Origin: an uncultured Granulosicoccaceae bacterium
GTDB lineage: Bacteria; Pseudomonadota; Gammaproteobacteria; Granulosicoccales; Granulosicoccaceae
Direction: 5' to 3'
DNA length: 54,646 nt
Assembly: GCA_937920585.1 (NCBI GenBank)
Contig: CAKZSB010000111.1
Coordinates: 1 to 54,646, forward strand
The notes under the pieces were generated by a model. That model was not told the origin of the DNA, searched no databases, and saw only the letters and a list, made by a program, of their open reading frames with translations. Shown piece by piece: positions 25,375-33,101 of the stretch. The position numbers were made by a program, and so were the translations under genes. Position 1 is the stretch's first letter, and every line of letters starts with the position of its first letter.

Positions 25375-27921
25375 ATGGATCGATCGCTTTACCGTTACAT
25401 CTTCACCCACAGCAAACGCAGCCAGATCATCCTGCTGATCCTGATTCTGGTCATGATGCCTGTGGTGTACATCACGCTGGAGCTGCCCAAGCTGATCGTC
25501 AATCAGGCGATTGAAGGCGAGGAAGTACCCGAGTCTCTGTTTGGCATTGAGCTCGATCAAATCCGCTATTTGTTCATTCTGTGTATCGGTTTTTTACTCA
25601 GTGTCGTAGTCAGCGGCCTGCTGAAGTTTCGCATCAATGTTATTCGTGGCTCTCTGGGTGAAAGGGTCTTGCGTGGCTTTCGATACACATTGTACGAGCA
25701 GGTGCTGCGCTTTCCCCTGCCACGTTTCAAGCACGTGTCGCAGGGCGAGATCATCCCGATGATCACCGCCGAGACTGAACCACTGGGTGAATTCATCGGG
25801 GAATCATTCTCGCTGCCCATACAGCAGGGTGGTCTGTTGATCACCTACCTGATTTTCATATTCCTGCAGAACTTCTGGCTTGGGCTGGCTGCGATCTCGC
25901 TTTATCCATTTCAGTTGTGGCTGATCCCGCGCCTGCAGCGATCAGTAAACGTACTGGCGAAACAGCGCGTGCGAAAAATGCGTGAGGTCGCTGGCGAAGT
26001 GGGTGAGACCGTATCGGGTATCACGGATATTCACAGCAACGATACCAGCCGTTTCGAACGCGCCGGTTTCGATGGTCGATTGCAGGAAATCTATGTTATT
26101 CGGCTGGAGATCTTTCGCCGCAAGTTTTTTATAAAATTCCTCAACAACTTTATTGCTCAGCTGACACCGTTTTTTTTCTATCTGGTGGGGGGCTATTTCG
26201 TTATTCGGGGAGATCTCTCGCTCGGCGCTTTGATAGCGGTACTGGCAGCCTATAAGGATTTGTCAGGGCCATGGAAAGAGCTGCTGCGCTACTACCAGCG
26301 CAAAGAGGATCTGCGGGTAAAGTACCTGCAGATTGTCGATCAGTTTTCTGCTGATGATCTTTTGGATAAGGGCCTGCTCGACGACCCGCCAGTGGAACAG
26401 GGATTTGCCAGCGGGAAGCTCCGATTGCGCAACCTGTCGTTTGCAGAGAGTGAGAGCAATGGCAGCGTGAGAGGAATTACGCTCGATATTGAACTCGACG
26501 AGCACTTGCAAATCAGCGGCGACTCGCACTCCGGCAAGGAGGATCTGGCCCGCTTGCTTGCCCGTCTGTATTTGCCCTCCAGTGGTAGCCTGCTGCTGAA
26601 CAACAATGATACATCCGGCCTGCCTGAATCGACGACAGGCCGGAAAATCGCCTACGCGGGTCCCGACAGCTACCTGTTTGCCGGCAGTCTGTTCGACAAC
26701 CTCGTGTATGGACTAAAACATACCGATACCACTACCGATGCAAATGCTCAAGCCGCTGAACCTTCGACCGAACAGTGGATTGATCTGTCGATGGCAGGCG
26801 CAGCTGACCAGACCGAGCTTGCGCAAAAGCTGCTTGAACTGACTGACGATATGCAGATGGGTGCGGATCTTTTTCGCTTTGGCATGAGCCAGCAGATCAC
26901 CGGCGGTGTTAATGAGGGGCTCGCGGCAGATATCCTGCGAGCAAGGTCGGAATTTCGCCGCCGACAACAGGACAACGAGGATCTGCGGCGTCTGGTTGAG
27001 CCGTTTTCGGCTGATTTGTATAACGCCAATATGTCAGTTGCCGAAAACCTTCTTTTCGGCAGCGTGGTCGGTGGCAATGTCGATCTCAACTCATTGAACC
27101 TGTTGCCCGAGTGCGAGAAAGTCATGGCCGAGACAGGGCTGGACGAGCGTTTTCTGGAAATCGGCTATGAACTGGCAGAGCTGATGGTTGAGCTATTCGC
27201 CGGCGTAGAGCCTGGTAGTCCGATATTCGATCAATTCAGTTTCATCAAAGGCGATGATCTGGGCGAGGTACAGGCAATACTGTCACGCCGGCAACCTTCA
27301 GGTAGTCGCAAGAGCAAAGTGACGGCAGCGGAACAGAATCTTATTCGTGGCTTGCCCTTTCAGCTGGTTGTGGCGCGCCATCGTCTGGGGTTGATCGACG
27401 AGGACATGCAAAAGAAGATAGTCGCTGCTCGGGCATTGCTTGCAGGGTATTTGCGTAGCTCTGGCATGACGTTCGAACCGTACGGGCAGGATAGTTTTCA
27501 GGGCTCGCTTTCGATTCAGGACAACATTCTGTTCGGTAAAGTGGTTTATGGACAGGCTAACGCCGAGGACCGGATAAACCGCGAAATCGACGACATCATC
27601 AGTGATCTGGGTATTCACCAGCAGGTAGTCGGTGTGGGCTTGCAGTATCAGGTTGGAGTGGCTGGTGCGCGCCTGAATCAGTCAATGCGCCAGCGAGTGG
27701 CACTCTGCCGAGGCCTGTTGAAACGCCCGGCTATGCTGATTGCCAACGAGGCGACCAATGCGCTGGACGCTGAGACAGAGTCGCTCGTTATTGACGTCAT
27801 GCAACGCAGAATGGCTGGTGGATGTTTGATCTGGATCACCGATAGCGCTGAACCGCTGCCTGGATTCAAGCGCCACATCACGATTGAACGAGGCAGGGTG
27901 GGGCAGGACGAGCTGCTCTAA
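25375..27921 (+). CDS. ABC exporter-like protein with degenerate, interrupted ATPase domain
   Basis: An 848-residue protein. Residues 1-320 are a type I exporter membrane domain with about six helices. The NBD starts near 345 but its motifs are altered: Walker A GDSHSGKED (382-390; Lys388 kept, following Ser/Thr lost), Q-loop Gln replaced by Pro430, signature LNQSM (767-771) for LSGGQ, Walker B ending Asn791-Glu792 for Asp-Glu, and Asp823 at the switch His. About 300 extra residues separate the Q-loop from the signature. Three N-x-x-(F/Y)-G stretches (442-446, 558-562, 717-721) hint at internal duplication. The intact frame argues against a pseudogene. GGGG precedes the ATG. Confidence 0.85.
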   Translation: MDRSLYRYIFTHSKRSQIILLILILVMMPVVYITLELPKLIVNQAIEGEEVPESLFGIELDQIRYLFILCIGFLLSVVVSGLLKFRINVIRGSLGERVLRGFRYTLYEQVLRFPLPRFKHVSQGEIIPMITAETEPLGEFIGESFSLPIQQGGLLITYLIFIFLQNFWLGLAAISLYPFQLWLIPRLQRSVNVLAKQRVRKMREVAGEVGETVSGITDIHSNDTSRFERAGFDGRLQEIYVIRLEIFRRKFFIKFLNNFIAQLTPFFFYLVGGYFVIRGDLSLGALIAVLAAYKDLSGPWKELLRYYQRKEDLRVKYLQIVDQFSADDLLDKGLLDDPPVEQGFASGKLRLRNLSFAESESNGSVRGITLDIELDEHLQISGDSHSGKEDLARLLARLYLPSSGSLLLNNNDTSGLPESTTGRKIAYAGPDSYLFAGSLFDNLVYGLKHTDTTTDANAQAAEPSTEQWIDLSMAGAADQTELAQKLLELTDDMQMGADLFRFGMSQQITGGVNEGLAADILRARSEFRRRQQDNEDLRRLVEPFSADLYNANMSVAENLLFGSVVGGNVDLNSLNLLPECEKVMAETGLDERFLEIGYELAELMVELFAGVEPGSPIFDQFSFIKGDDLGEVQAILSRRQPSGSRKSKVTAAEQNLIRGLPFQLVVARHRLGLIDEDMQKKIVAARALLAGYLRSSGMTFEPYGQDSFQGSLSIQDNILFGKVVYGQANAEDRINREIDDIISDLGIHQQVVGVGLQYQVGVAGARLNQSMRQRVALCRGLLKRPAMLIANEATNALDAETESLVIDVMQRRMAGGCLIWITDSAEPLPGFKRHITIERGRVGQDELL

Positions 27922-28043
27922 ATGGGTAATTTTGCCTAAACCGAGCGGGAATAACCAGCATCAACCCGGGGCGTTTATGCCGATACTTATGGGTGTCGGG
28001 AGTTAGATTTCTGCACTTTAAAGGGATGTTTTTGTAGGTATCA

Positions 28044-28075
28044 GAGTGAGCAGGTGGTCAAGGCCTGTTTCACTC
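28044..28075. other. Imperfect stem-loop between the ABC and outer-membrane protein genes
   Basis: GAGTGA (28044-28049) pairs with TCACTC (28070-28075) and CAGG (28051-28054) with CCTG (28064-28067), with a one-by-two internal mismatch. It lies 123 bases after the ABC stop in a 268-base gap. There is no T tract. It may mark the end of the ABC transcript. I see nothing else firm in this gap. Confidence 0.35.
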
Positions 28076-28189
28076 GCCCCTCCCGGCACTCAGGATGATT
28101 TATGAGCATGGACGCTTCTTCCTCGCGGACAGGGCACGTTAAGCTGGACCACTGGATACTAATCGCACGTAAACTTCGCGGAGCTAGCC

Positions 28190-28861
28190 ATGTCCATGCA
28201 AAAACTATCTTGTGCCCTGTTGTGCGTTTTCGGCGCTTCTTTTTCTGCCAGCGTGCTGGCAAACCATGAAACAGGTCCGCGCCCGCACTCGCATCAGCAC
28301 TCGCAATATAGCCCTGCCCTGAGTACCTGGTTATCGGCAGGGTGGGGTTTTGGCGGCGATGAACTGGGGCGATTTCAATCCGGCGATGGCTCGATCGATA
28401 AAATCCAGGCTGGCAAGGGCGGACATTTTGCAGCTGGCGTTATGTTGGCGATGGATCCCTGGAGTAACCTTCGATTCTCTGGTGGATACCAGAGAGGGTC
28501 GCTGAGCAAACTCAATGGCGATACCGCATTCGATAGCGTTCAGTTCGGCGCAAGCGTGCTGCGAACCCACCGGCGGCATGAGTTTGGTGCCGGACTTACT
28601 TTGCATACCGGTGTGCGTTACGACTGCAACTTTGTCAATGTCTGCGCCGACGAGGTGGAATTTGATGCAGCCGTTGGCTATACGCTGGAGTATGCGGTTC
28701 GACCTGGTTATCAATACGGCGGTCGGCAACGTGGCGGCTATGGCTCGAGCCGCGGCTTGCGACTCGGAGTGCGATACACCAGCATAGAATACACCCCCAA
28801 AATCGGTGGTGAACCGATTGATGGCAGCTCGCTAGGCGGTTTCGTTGGTGTTGTTTTCTAG
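28190..28861 (+). CDS. Outer-membrane beta-barrel protein, unknown function
   Basis: A 223-residue protein with a signal peptide (cleavage likely after SVLA, near residue 25) and a mature part made of alternating polar and hydrophobic strands with many Gly and aromatic residues, ending in Phe (GGFVGVVF), the usual outer-membrane insertion signal. A His-rich stretch (RPHSHQHSQ) follows the signal peptide, and two cysteines (YDCNFVNVC) may form a disulfide. I do not recognise the family; its size suits an eight-stranded barrel such as PagL or OmpW-like proteins. GGAG lies six bases before the ATG. Confidence 0.75.
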   Translation: MSMQKLSCALLCVFGASFSASVLANHETGPRPHSHQHSQYSPALSTWLSAGWGFGGDELGRFQSGDGSIDKIQAGKGGHFAAGVMLAMDPWSNLRFSGGYQRGSLSKLNGDTAFDSVQFGASVLRTHRRHEFGAGLTLHTGVRYDCNFVNVCADEVEFDAAVGYTLEYAVRPGYQYGGRQRGGYGSSRGLRLGVRYTSIEYTPKIGGEPIDGSSLGGFVGVVF

Positions 28862-28932
28862 CGATTGCAGCAACGGGCCGCAACCCGCTAATCAGCAACT
28901 GCAGCGATCGCCTGCGTGGAACGGTGAAGACC

Positions 28933-28976
28933 AAACTGATGCGCAGCCAGGACATTGGCTGCGAAGAGATCAGTTT
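28933..28976. terminator. Two-tier inverted repeat, likely bidirectional terminator
   Basis: AAACTGAT (28933-28940) pairs perfectly with ATCAGTTT (28969-28976), and inside it CGCAGCCA (28942-28949) pairs perfectly with TGGCTGCG (28956-28963). The 16 base pairs lie between the stops of the convergent outer-membrane gene and the peptide transporter operon. T tracts are short, so efficiency is uncertain. Confidence 0.6.
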
Positions 28977-29002
28977 CGCGATTGACGTAACGCGAGTGCT
29001 GC

Positions 29003-30160
29003 TTACTTATAGGGGTCTGCGGCGTCGCGCAAGCCATCACCGAAAAAGTTAAACGCCAGAATCACGATCACGACATTGAACACAGGGATGATCAGCCAGG
29101 GGTAGAGTGCTACAACGTTGATGTTCTGCGCTTCGTTGAGTAACACCCCCCAGCTCGTTACCGGTGGCCGCAATCCCAACCCGAGAAAGCTCAGGGCGGT
29201 TTCGCCGAGGATCATGTTGGGTACCGATAGCGAAGCCGATGCAATGAGATGGCTGCTAAAGCCCGGTAGCAGGTGCCGGCCAATGATCCGTTTGGGTTTG
29301 GCGCCCATCAGCTCGGCTGCGGTACAGTAATCCTCCTCGCGTAGCGCTAGTAGTTTTGATCGGACCGCCCGCGCAAGGCCGGTCCAGTCGAGCATGGCGA
29401 GAATCACCGTTATGCCGAAAAAGATAAGTATCGGGCTCCAGTTAACCGGCAGTATGGCTGACAGTGCCATCCATAATGGAAGCTCGGGAAATGAACGGAT
29501 AATCTCGATGGAGCGCTGCACGATGAAATCAACCCAGCCGCCATAGTAACCAGCCAGCCCGCCAATAATGATGCCGAATGCGAAGCTGATAGCGATGCCG
29601 ATCAGGCCAATCGTCAGGGAAATTCTGGCGCCGTACATCATGCGGCTGAACATGTCGCGGCCGAGCCGGTCGGTACCCAGCAAATAGAGATTGCCATTTT
29701 CCGGCGGGCAGAACAGGTGAAAGTCAGCTTCGATTAAACCCCAGAATTTATATTCGTCTGCTCGGCAAAAGAAACGGATTTTCTGCGGACTTTCGAGATC
29801 GTCTGTGTACTCGCGGGTGAACGTTTCCATGTTCAGCGTCGCCTCACGTCGATAGACAAACGGGCCGATGAAATCGCCTTCATGGAAGAGGTGGACACCT
29901 TGGGGCGGTGCGTAGGTGGCGTCATCGTTGCCAGTGTGAAGGTTGTAAGGCGCGATGATTTCGACAAACAATATCGACACATACATGCACAGCAGGATAA
30001 AACCGGAAACCAGTGCCAGTTTGTGGCGCTTGAGTTTCCACCACATTAGCTGCCACTGAGAGGCAAGAAAGATCTTTTCCTGCTCTGGTGTTAGCTGTTC
30101 GATCGAATGGGGATCAAATGGCTCGCTGGATACGTAGTGGTCGCGTGGTGACTGGCTCAT
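29003..30160 (-). CDS. Opp/Dpp-type ABC transporter permease (OppC-like)
   Basis: A 385-residue inner-membrane permease of the peptide/nickel uptake class. It has an OppC_N region (KLKRHKLALVSGFILLCMYVSIL), an unusually long periplasmic loop of about 110 residues after the first helix, the LLGTDRLGRDMFSRMMYGARISL segment and the EAA loop YCTAAELMGAKPKRIIGRHLLPG. The long loop separates it from short OppC/DppC proteins. It is the last gene of the operon and its start overlaps the previous permease by four bases (ATGA). Confidence 0.93.
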   Translation of the reverse strand: MSQSPRDHYVSSEPFDPHSIEQLTPEQEKIFLASQWQLMWWKLKRHKLALVSGFILLCMYVSILFVEIIAPYNLHTGNDDATYAPPQGVHLFHEGDFIGPFVYRREATLNMETFTREYTDDLESPQKIRFFCRADEYKFWGLIEADFHLFCPPENGNLYLLGTDRLGRDMFSRMMYGARISLTIGLIGIAISFAFGIIIGGLAGYYGGWVDFIVQRSIEIIRSFPELPLWMALSAILPVNWSPILIFFGITVILAMLDWTGLARAVRSKLLALREEDYCTAAELMGAKPKRIIGRHLLPGFSSHLIASASLSVPNMILGETALSFLGLGLRPPVTSWGVLLNEAQNINVVALYPWLIIPVFNVVIVILAFNFFGDGLRDAADPYK

Positions 30161-31152
30161 CGGTCGGCTCCCTGCAAGCGAACGCGGGGGTCGAGTGCAG
30201 CCAGTGCGAGGTCAGACACCAGCACGCCGACAACGGTCAGCACCGCCAAAAACATGAGAAAAGAACCGGCCAGATACATATCCTGACTCTGCAGCGCATC
30301 GAGAAGCATGGGCCCCGTGGTGGGCAGAGACATGACTACCGCGACAATCTCGGCACCGGATATGACTTGCGGCAGCAGGTTGCCGACGTCTGCGACAAAA
30401 AAGTTCATGGCGATGCGAAGGGGATATTTTCGCATCAGTTTGCCCGGCGGCAAACCTTTCGCGCGTCCGGTCGTGACATATTGTTTTTGGAGCTCATCGA
30501 GCAAGTTGGCACGTATGCGGCGAATCATGCCGGCGGTGCCTGAAGTACCGATCACAACCACAGGGATCCACAGGTGTGCGAGTATGTCCTTGACCTTGGC
30601 CCAGCTCCACGGCGCATCGATATACTCCGGTGCCATCAGCCCGCCTATGGAAGTACCGAAATAGACGTTAGCCAGATACAGCATCACGAGCGCCAGCAAA
30701 AAGTTGGGTGTGGCCAGGCCGATAAAACCGAGAAAAGATAGGCCGTAGTCGCCCCAGCTGTATTGATGTGTGGCCGAGTAGATGCCGATCGGAAACGCAA
30801 TCAGCCAGGTGAAGAGTATCGTCACAATAGATATGAGAACCGTGAGTATCAGGCGGTCTCCGACGACTTCATTGACAGGCAGGTCGTATTCGAATGAGTA
30901 GCCGAAGTCGCCCTGTAACATACCGGTCATCCAGGTCCAGTACTGTTCCGGCATTGATTTATCCAGCCCGTACTCTTTGCGCAGGTACTGGATCTTTTCC
31001 TCGTTGACCGACTCGCCCTGGCTCTGTAACTCAGCTATATAACTTTCAAGATAATCGCCGGGTGGCAACTGGATGATGACGAACACCAACATGCTGATGA
31101 TCAGCAGTGTCGGTATCATCGTGAGAATCCGGCGCAGAATATAAATCAGCAT
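30157..31152 (-). CDS. Opp/Dpp-type ABC transporter permease (OppB-like)
   Basis: A 331-residue permease with the OppB start MLIYILRRILTMIPTLLIISMLVF and a periplasmic loop containing EEKIQYLRKEYGLDKSMPEQYWTWM. The EAA motif region YVTTGRAKGLPPGKLMRKYPLRIA contacts the ATPase. It forms the heterodimeric channel with the overlapping downstream permease. The gap to the binding-protein gene upstream is 24 bases, consistent with one operon. Confidence 0.94.
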   Translation of the reverse strand: MLIYILRRILTMIPTLLIISMLVFVIIQLPPGDYLESYIAELQSQGESVNEEKIQYLRKEYGLDKSMPEQYWTWMTGMLQGDFGYSFEYDLPVNEVVGDRLILTVLISIVTILFTWLIAFPIGIYSATHQYSWGDYGLSFLGFIGLATPNFLLALVMLYLANVYFGTSIGGLMAPEYIDAPWSWAKVKDILAHLWIPVVVIGTSGTAGMIRRIRANLLDELQKQYVTTGRAKGLPPGKLMRKYPLRIAMNFFVADVGNLLPQVISGAEIVAVVMSLPTTGPMLLDALQSQDMYLAGSFLMFLAVLTVVGVLVSDLALAALDPRVRLQGADR

Positions 31153-31176
31153 GTTCTTGTACGGACCTGTCTATTG

Positions 31177-33084
31177 CTATCTGCGTGATTCGGAAAACCA
31201 GAAGGTATCGGGTCTGTACGCACCAAAGTAGGCGGTAGCAGTGATGTCGTAAACGCCCTCGGTTGGTACATTGTTTAATTGCTCGTTGATAACCACAGGT
31301 TGTTTTACCCCGTTCAGTACGCCGATGGTAAAAACCTGATCCATGTTAATGGCCAGAATTTCATGCCATATCGCTTCACGTTCTTCGGTTGTGCCGGCTA
31401 CGCGCCACTGATCGTGTAATTCAATCAGGCGGTCAACTTCGGGCAGCTCGGGTGGCTCCCCGGCGGCGCCACTGGTGGCAACAAATTCGCCCCATTGTGG
31501 CCATTGATACTGATACTTTGTGGTGGGAGTGACCCATTCGGGGATTGAGTTCGCCGATGGCATACCGTTTTCCAGGCCAGTCCAGATTGACATGATCGCC
31601 TCACCGGCAAACACCCGGCTGCGAAAAACTTCACGTTGTGAGGGCACACTAAAAAGCTTTACGCCGATCTTCAGCCAGCTGTCGTGGATCAGCTCCAGCA
31701 CATCGGTTTGTTCGGTGCTCTCGCCAGCTGTTTGCACGGGTAGCTCCATTGGCTCGCCGTCGGGTAGCAGGCGAACGCCGCGATCGTCGCGCTTTGTCAG
31801 GCCCAGACCGTCGAGTAACTTGTTGGCTGTATCCAGGTCGTAGTCGGCCCAGGTGGTGGCGTATTCGGGTTTGAAAAGCGGGCTCTCACTGACCACAGTG
31901 TTGTTACTGGGCTTGGCCAGCCCGTAGTAGACAACCTTGTTGATTTGATTTCGATTGATCGCCAGCGACAAAGCGCGTCGCACATCGACGTTTCGCAGCA
32001 ACTTGCGCCACTGCTCGTGCCTGGTGTTCATGTTTGGGTACAGCGCCAGTTGTGAGCCTTTGGCGGTCGACCACAACGAAACTTTGTACGGGTGGTTAGC
32101 CTCACCCTTTTTCAGGTAGGGGTAGTTGTCCAGCCGGATGTATCTGGCTTGCAAGTCAGTTTCACCGGCGCCTGCCTTGGCGGCGATTAGTTTGTTCGAC
32201 GCAATGCCAACCACAACGGTATCGATGTACGGTAGTTGCATGCCGTTTTGATCGACGCGGTGAAAAAATGCGTTTCGCTCAAATATGAAACGCTCTGACG
32301 GTGGCTGTGTGATGTTGCGCCAGGGTTGCAGTGACGGTAGTTCCGGATTGTTCTGCTTGTAGGGACGATCCTTGCCGTGATGGATTGCCATCCAGTTGCG
32401 CTTGTCCTCTTTCTCAACCATTTCCTGCATGGCGTCGTCGCCGATATATTTCTTGTGGAACTGTTTCAGGTAGTGTGCAGGCTTGTACAGGTAGAGGGGA
32501 TTGGCGCCTGCAATCGCCGGCAGGAAGTACGGGTTTGGCGCCTGCCATGTATAGCGCACGGTTTGTTCGTCGACTACTTCAAACACAGGTAGTTCGTCTG
32601 CTACTCGCAGCGCACTGGCCATTCTGCCTTCGGCGAGTTCAGGGTCGAGGATGATGTCCTCCCAGAAGTAGCGAAAATCCTCTGCGGTAAACGGATGGCC
32701 ATCGGACCATTTGTGACCCTTGCGCAGCACAAAGGTAAATATGCGTCCTTCCTCGACGGAGTAGCTTTCGAGAATGTCGGCCTGCAATTGTTGGTTACTG
32801 TCGTAGCCGACCAGGCGGGCATAGCCGTAGATGGTCATTTGCCGAATGTCTTTGGCTTTGCCCATCAGCATGCGCATTTCGCCGCCGTACTCACCCGGTG
32901 ATTTGTCGCCCGTTAGTTCTACGACCAGTGGTTGCTCCGGCAGTCGCTCGGCCATGGGCGGCAGTTCACCGGCATCGATTTTAGCGGCCAGTATCGGCGG
33001 CTCGGCTGCGTTGCCAGTGCCCGACAGGGCCAGTAGTAATGATGCGACAGCAGTAGCCGCGACAAGACAGTTACGTTTAATCAT
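31177..33084 (-). CDS. Periplasmic solute-binding protein, peptide ABC transporter (SBP_bac_5)
   Basis: A protein of about 635 residues with a signal peptide (MIKRNCLVAATAVASLLLALSG, cleavage near GNA-AEPP) and a family-5 solute-binding body: SYSVEEGRIFTFVLRKGHKWSDGHPFTAEDF near the N-terminus and VRRALSLAINRNQI in the middle (shown with flanks elsewhere). The mature part is larger than OppA or DppA. The start at 33084 opens a textbook signal peptide; an alternative at 33105 would overlap the ATPase gene stop by four bases (ATGA) and add seven residues. The ligand cannot be read from sequence. Confidence 0.9.
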   Translation of the reverse strand: MIKRNCLVAATAVASLLLALSGTGNAAEPPILAAKIDAGELPPMAERLPEQPLVVELTGDKSPGEYGGEMRMLMGKAKDIRQMTIYGYARLVGYDSNQQLQADILESYSVEEGRIFTFVLRKGHKWSDGHPFTAEDFRYFWEDIILDPELAEGRMASALRVADELPVFEVVDEQTVRYTWQAPNPYFLPAIAGANPLYLYKPAHYLKQFHKKYIGDDAMQEMVEKEDKRNWMAIHHGKDRPYKQNNPELPSLQPWRNITQPPSERFIFERNAFFHRVDQNGMQLPYIDTVVVGIASNKLIAAKAGAGETDLQARYIRLDNYPYLKKGEANHPYKVSLWSTAKGSQLALYPNMNTRHEQWRKLLRNVDVRRALSLAINRNQINKVVYYGLAKPSNNTVVSESPLFKPEYATTWADYDLDTANKLLDGLGLTKRDDRGVRLLPDGEPMELPVQTAGESTEQTDVLELIHDSWLKIGVKLFSVPSQREVFRSRVFAGEAIMSIWTGLENGMPSANSIPEWVTPTTKYQYQWPQWGEFVATSGAAGEPPELPEVDRLIELHDQWRVAGTTEEREAIWHEILAINMDQVFTIGVLNGVKQPVVINEQLNNVPTEGVYDITATAYFGAYRPDTFWFSESRR

Positions 33085-33101
33085 AGGAAATAGCCAGTCG
33101 G

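Noticed and set aside
25375-27921. ABC gene as a pseudogene
   Set aside because: Although the ATPase motifs are altered, 848 codons are open, the membrane domain and D-loop are preserved and the insert is ordered, so decay is unlikely.
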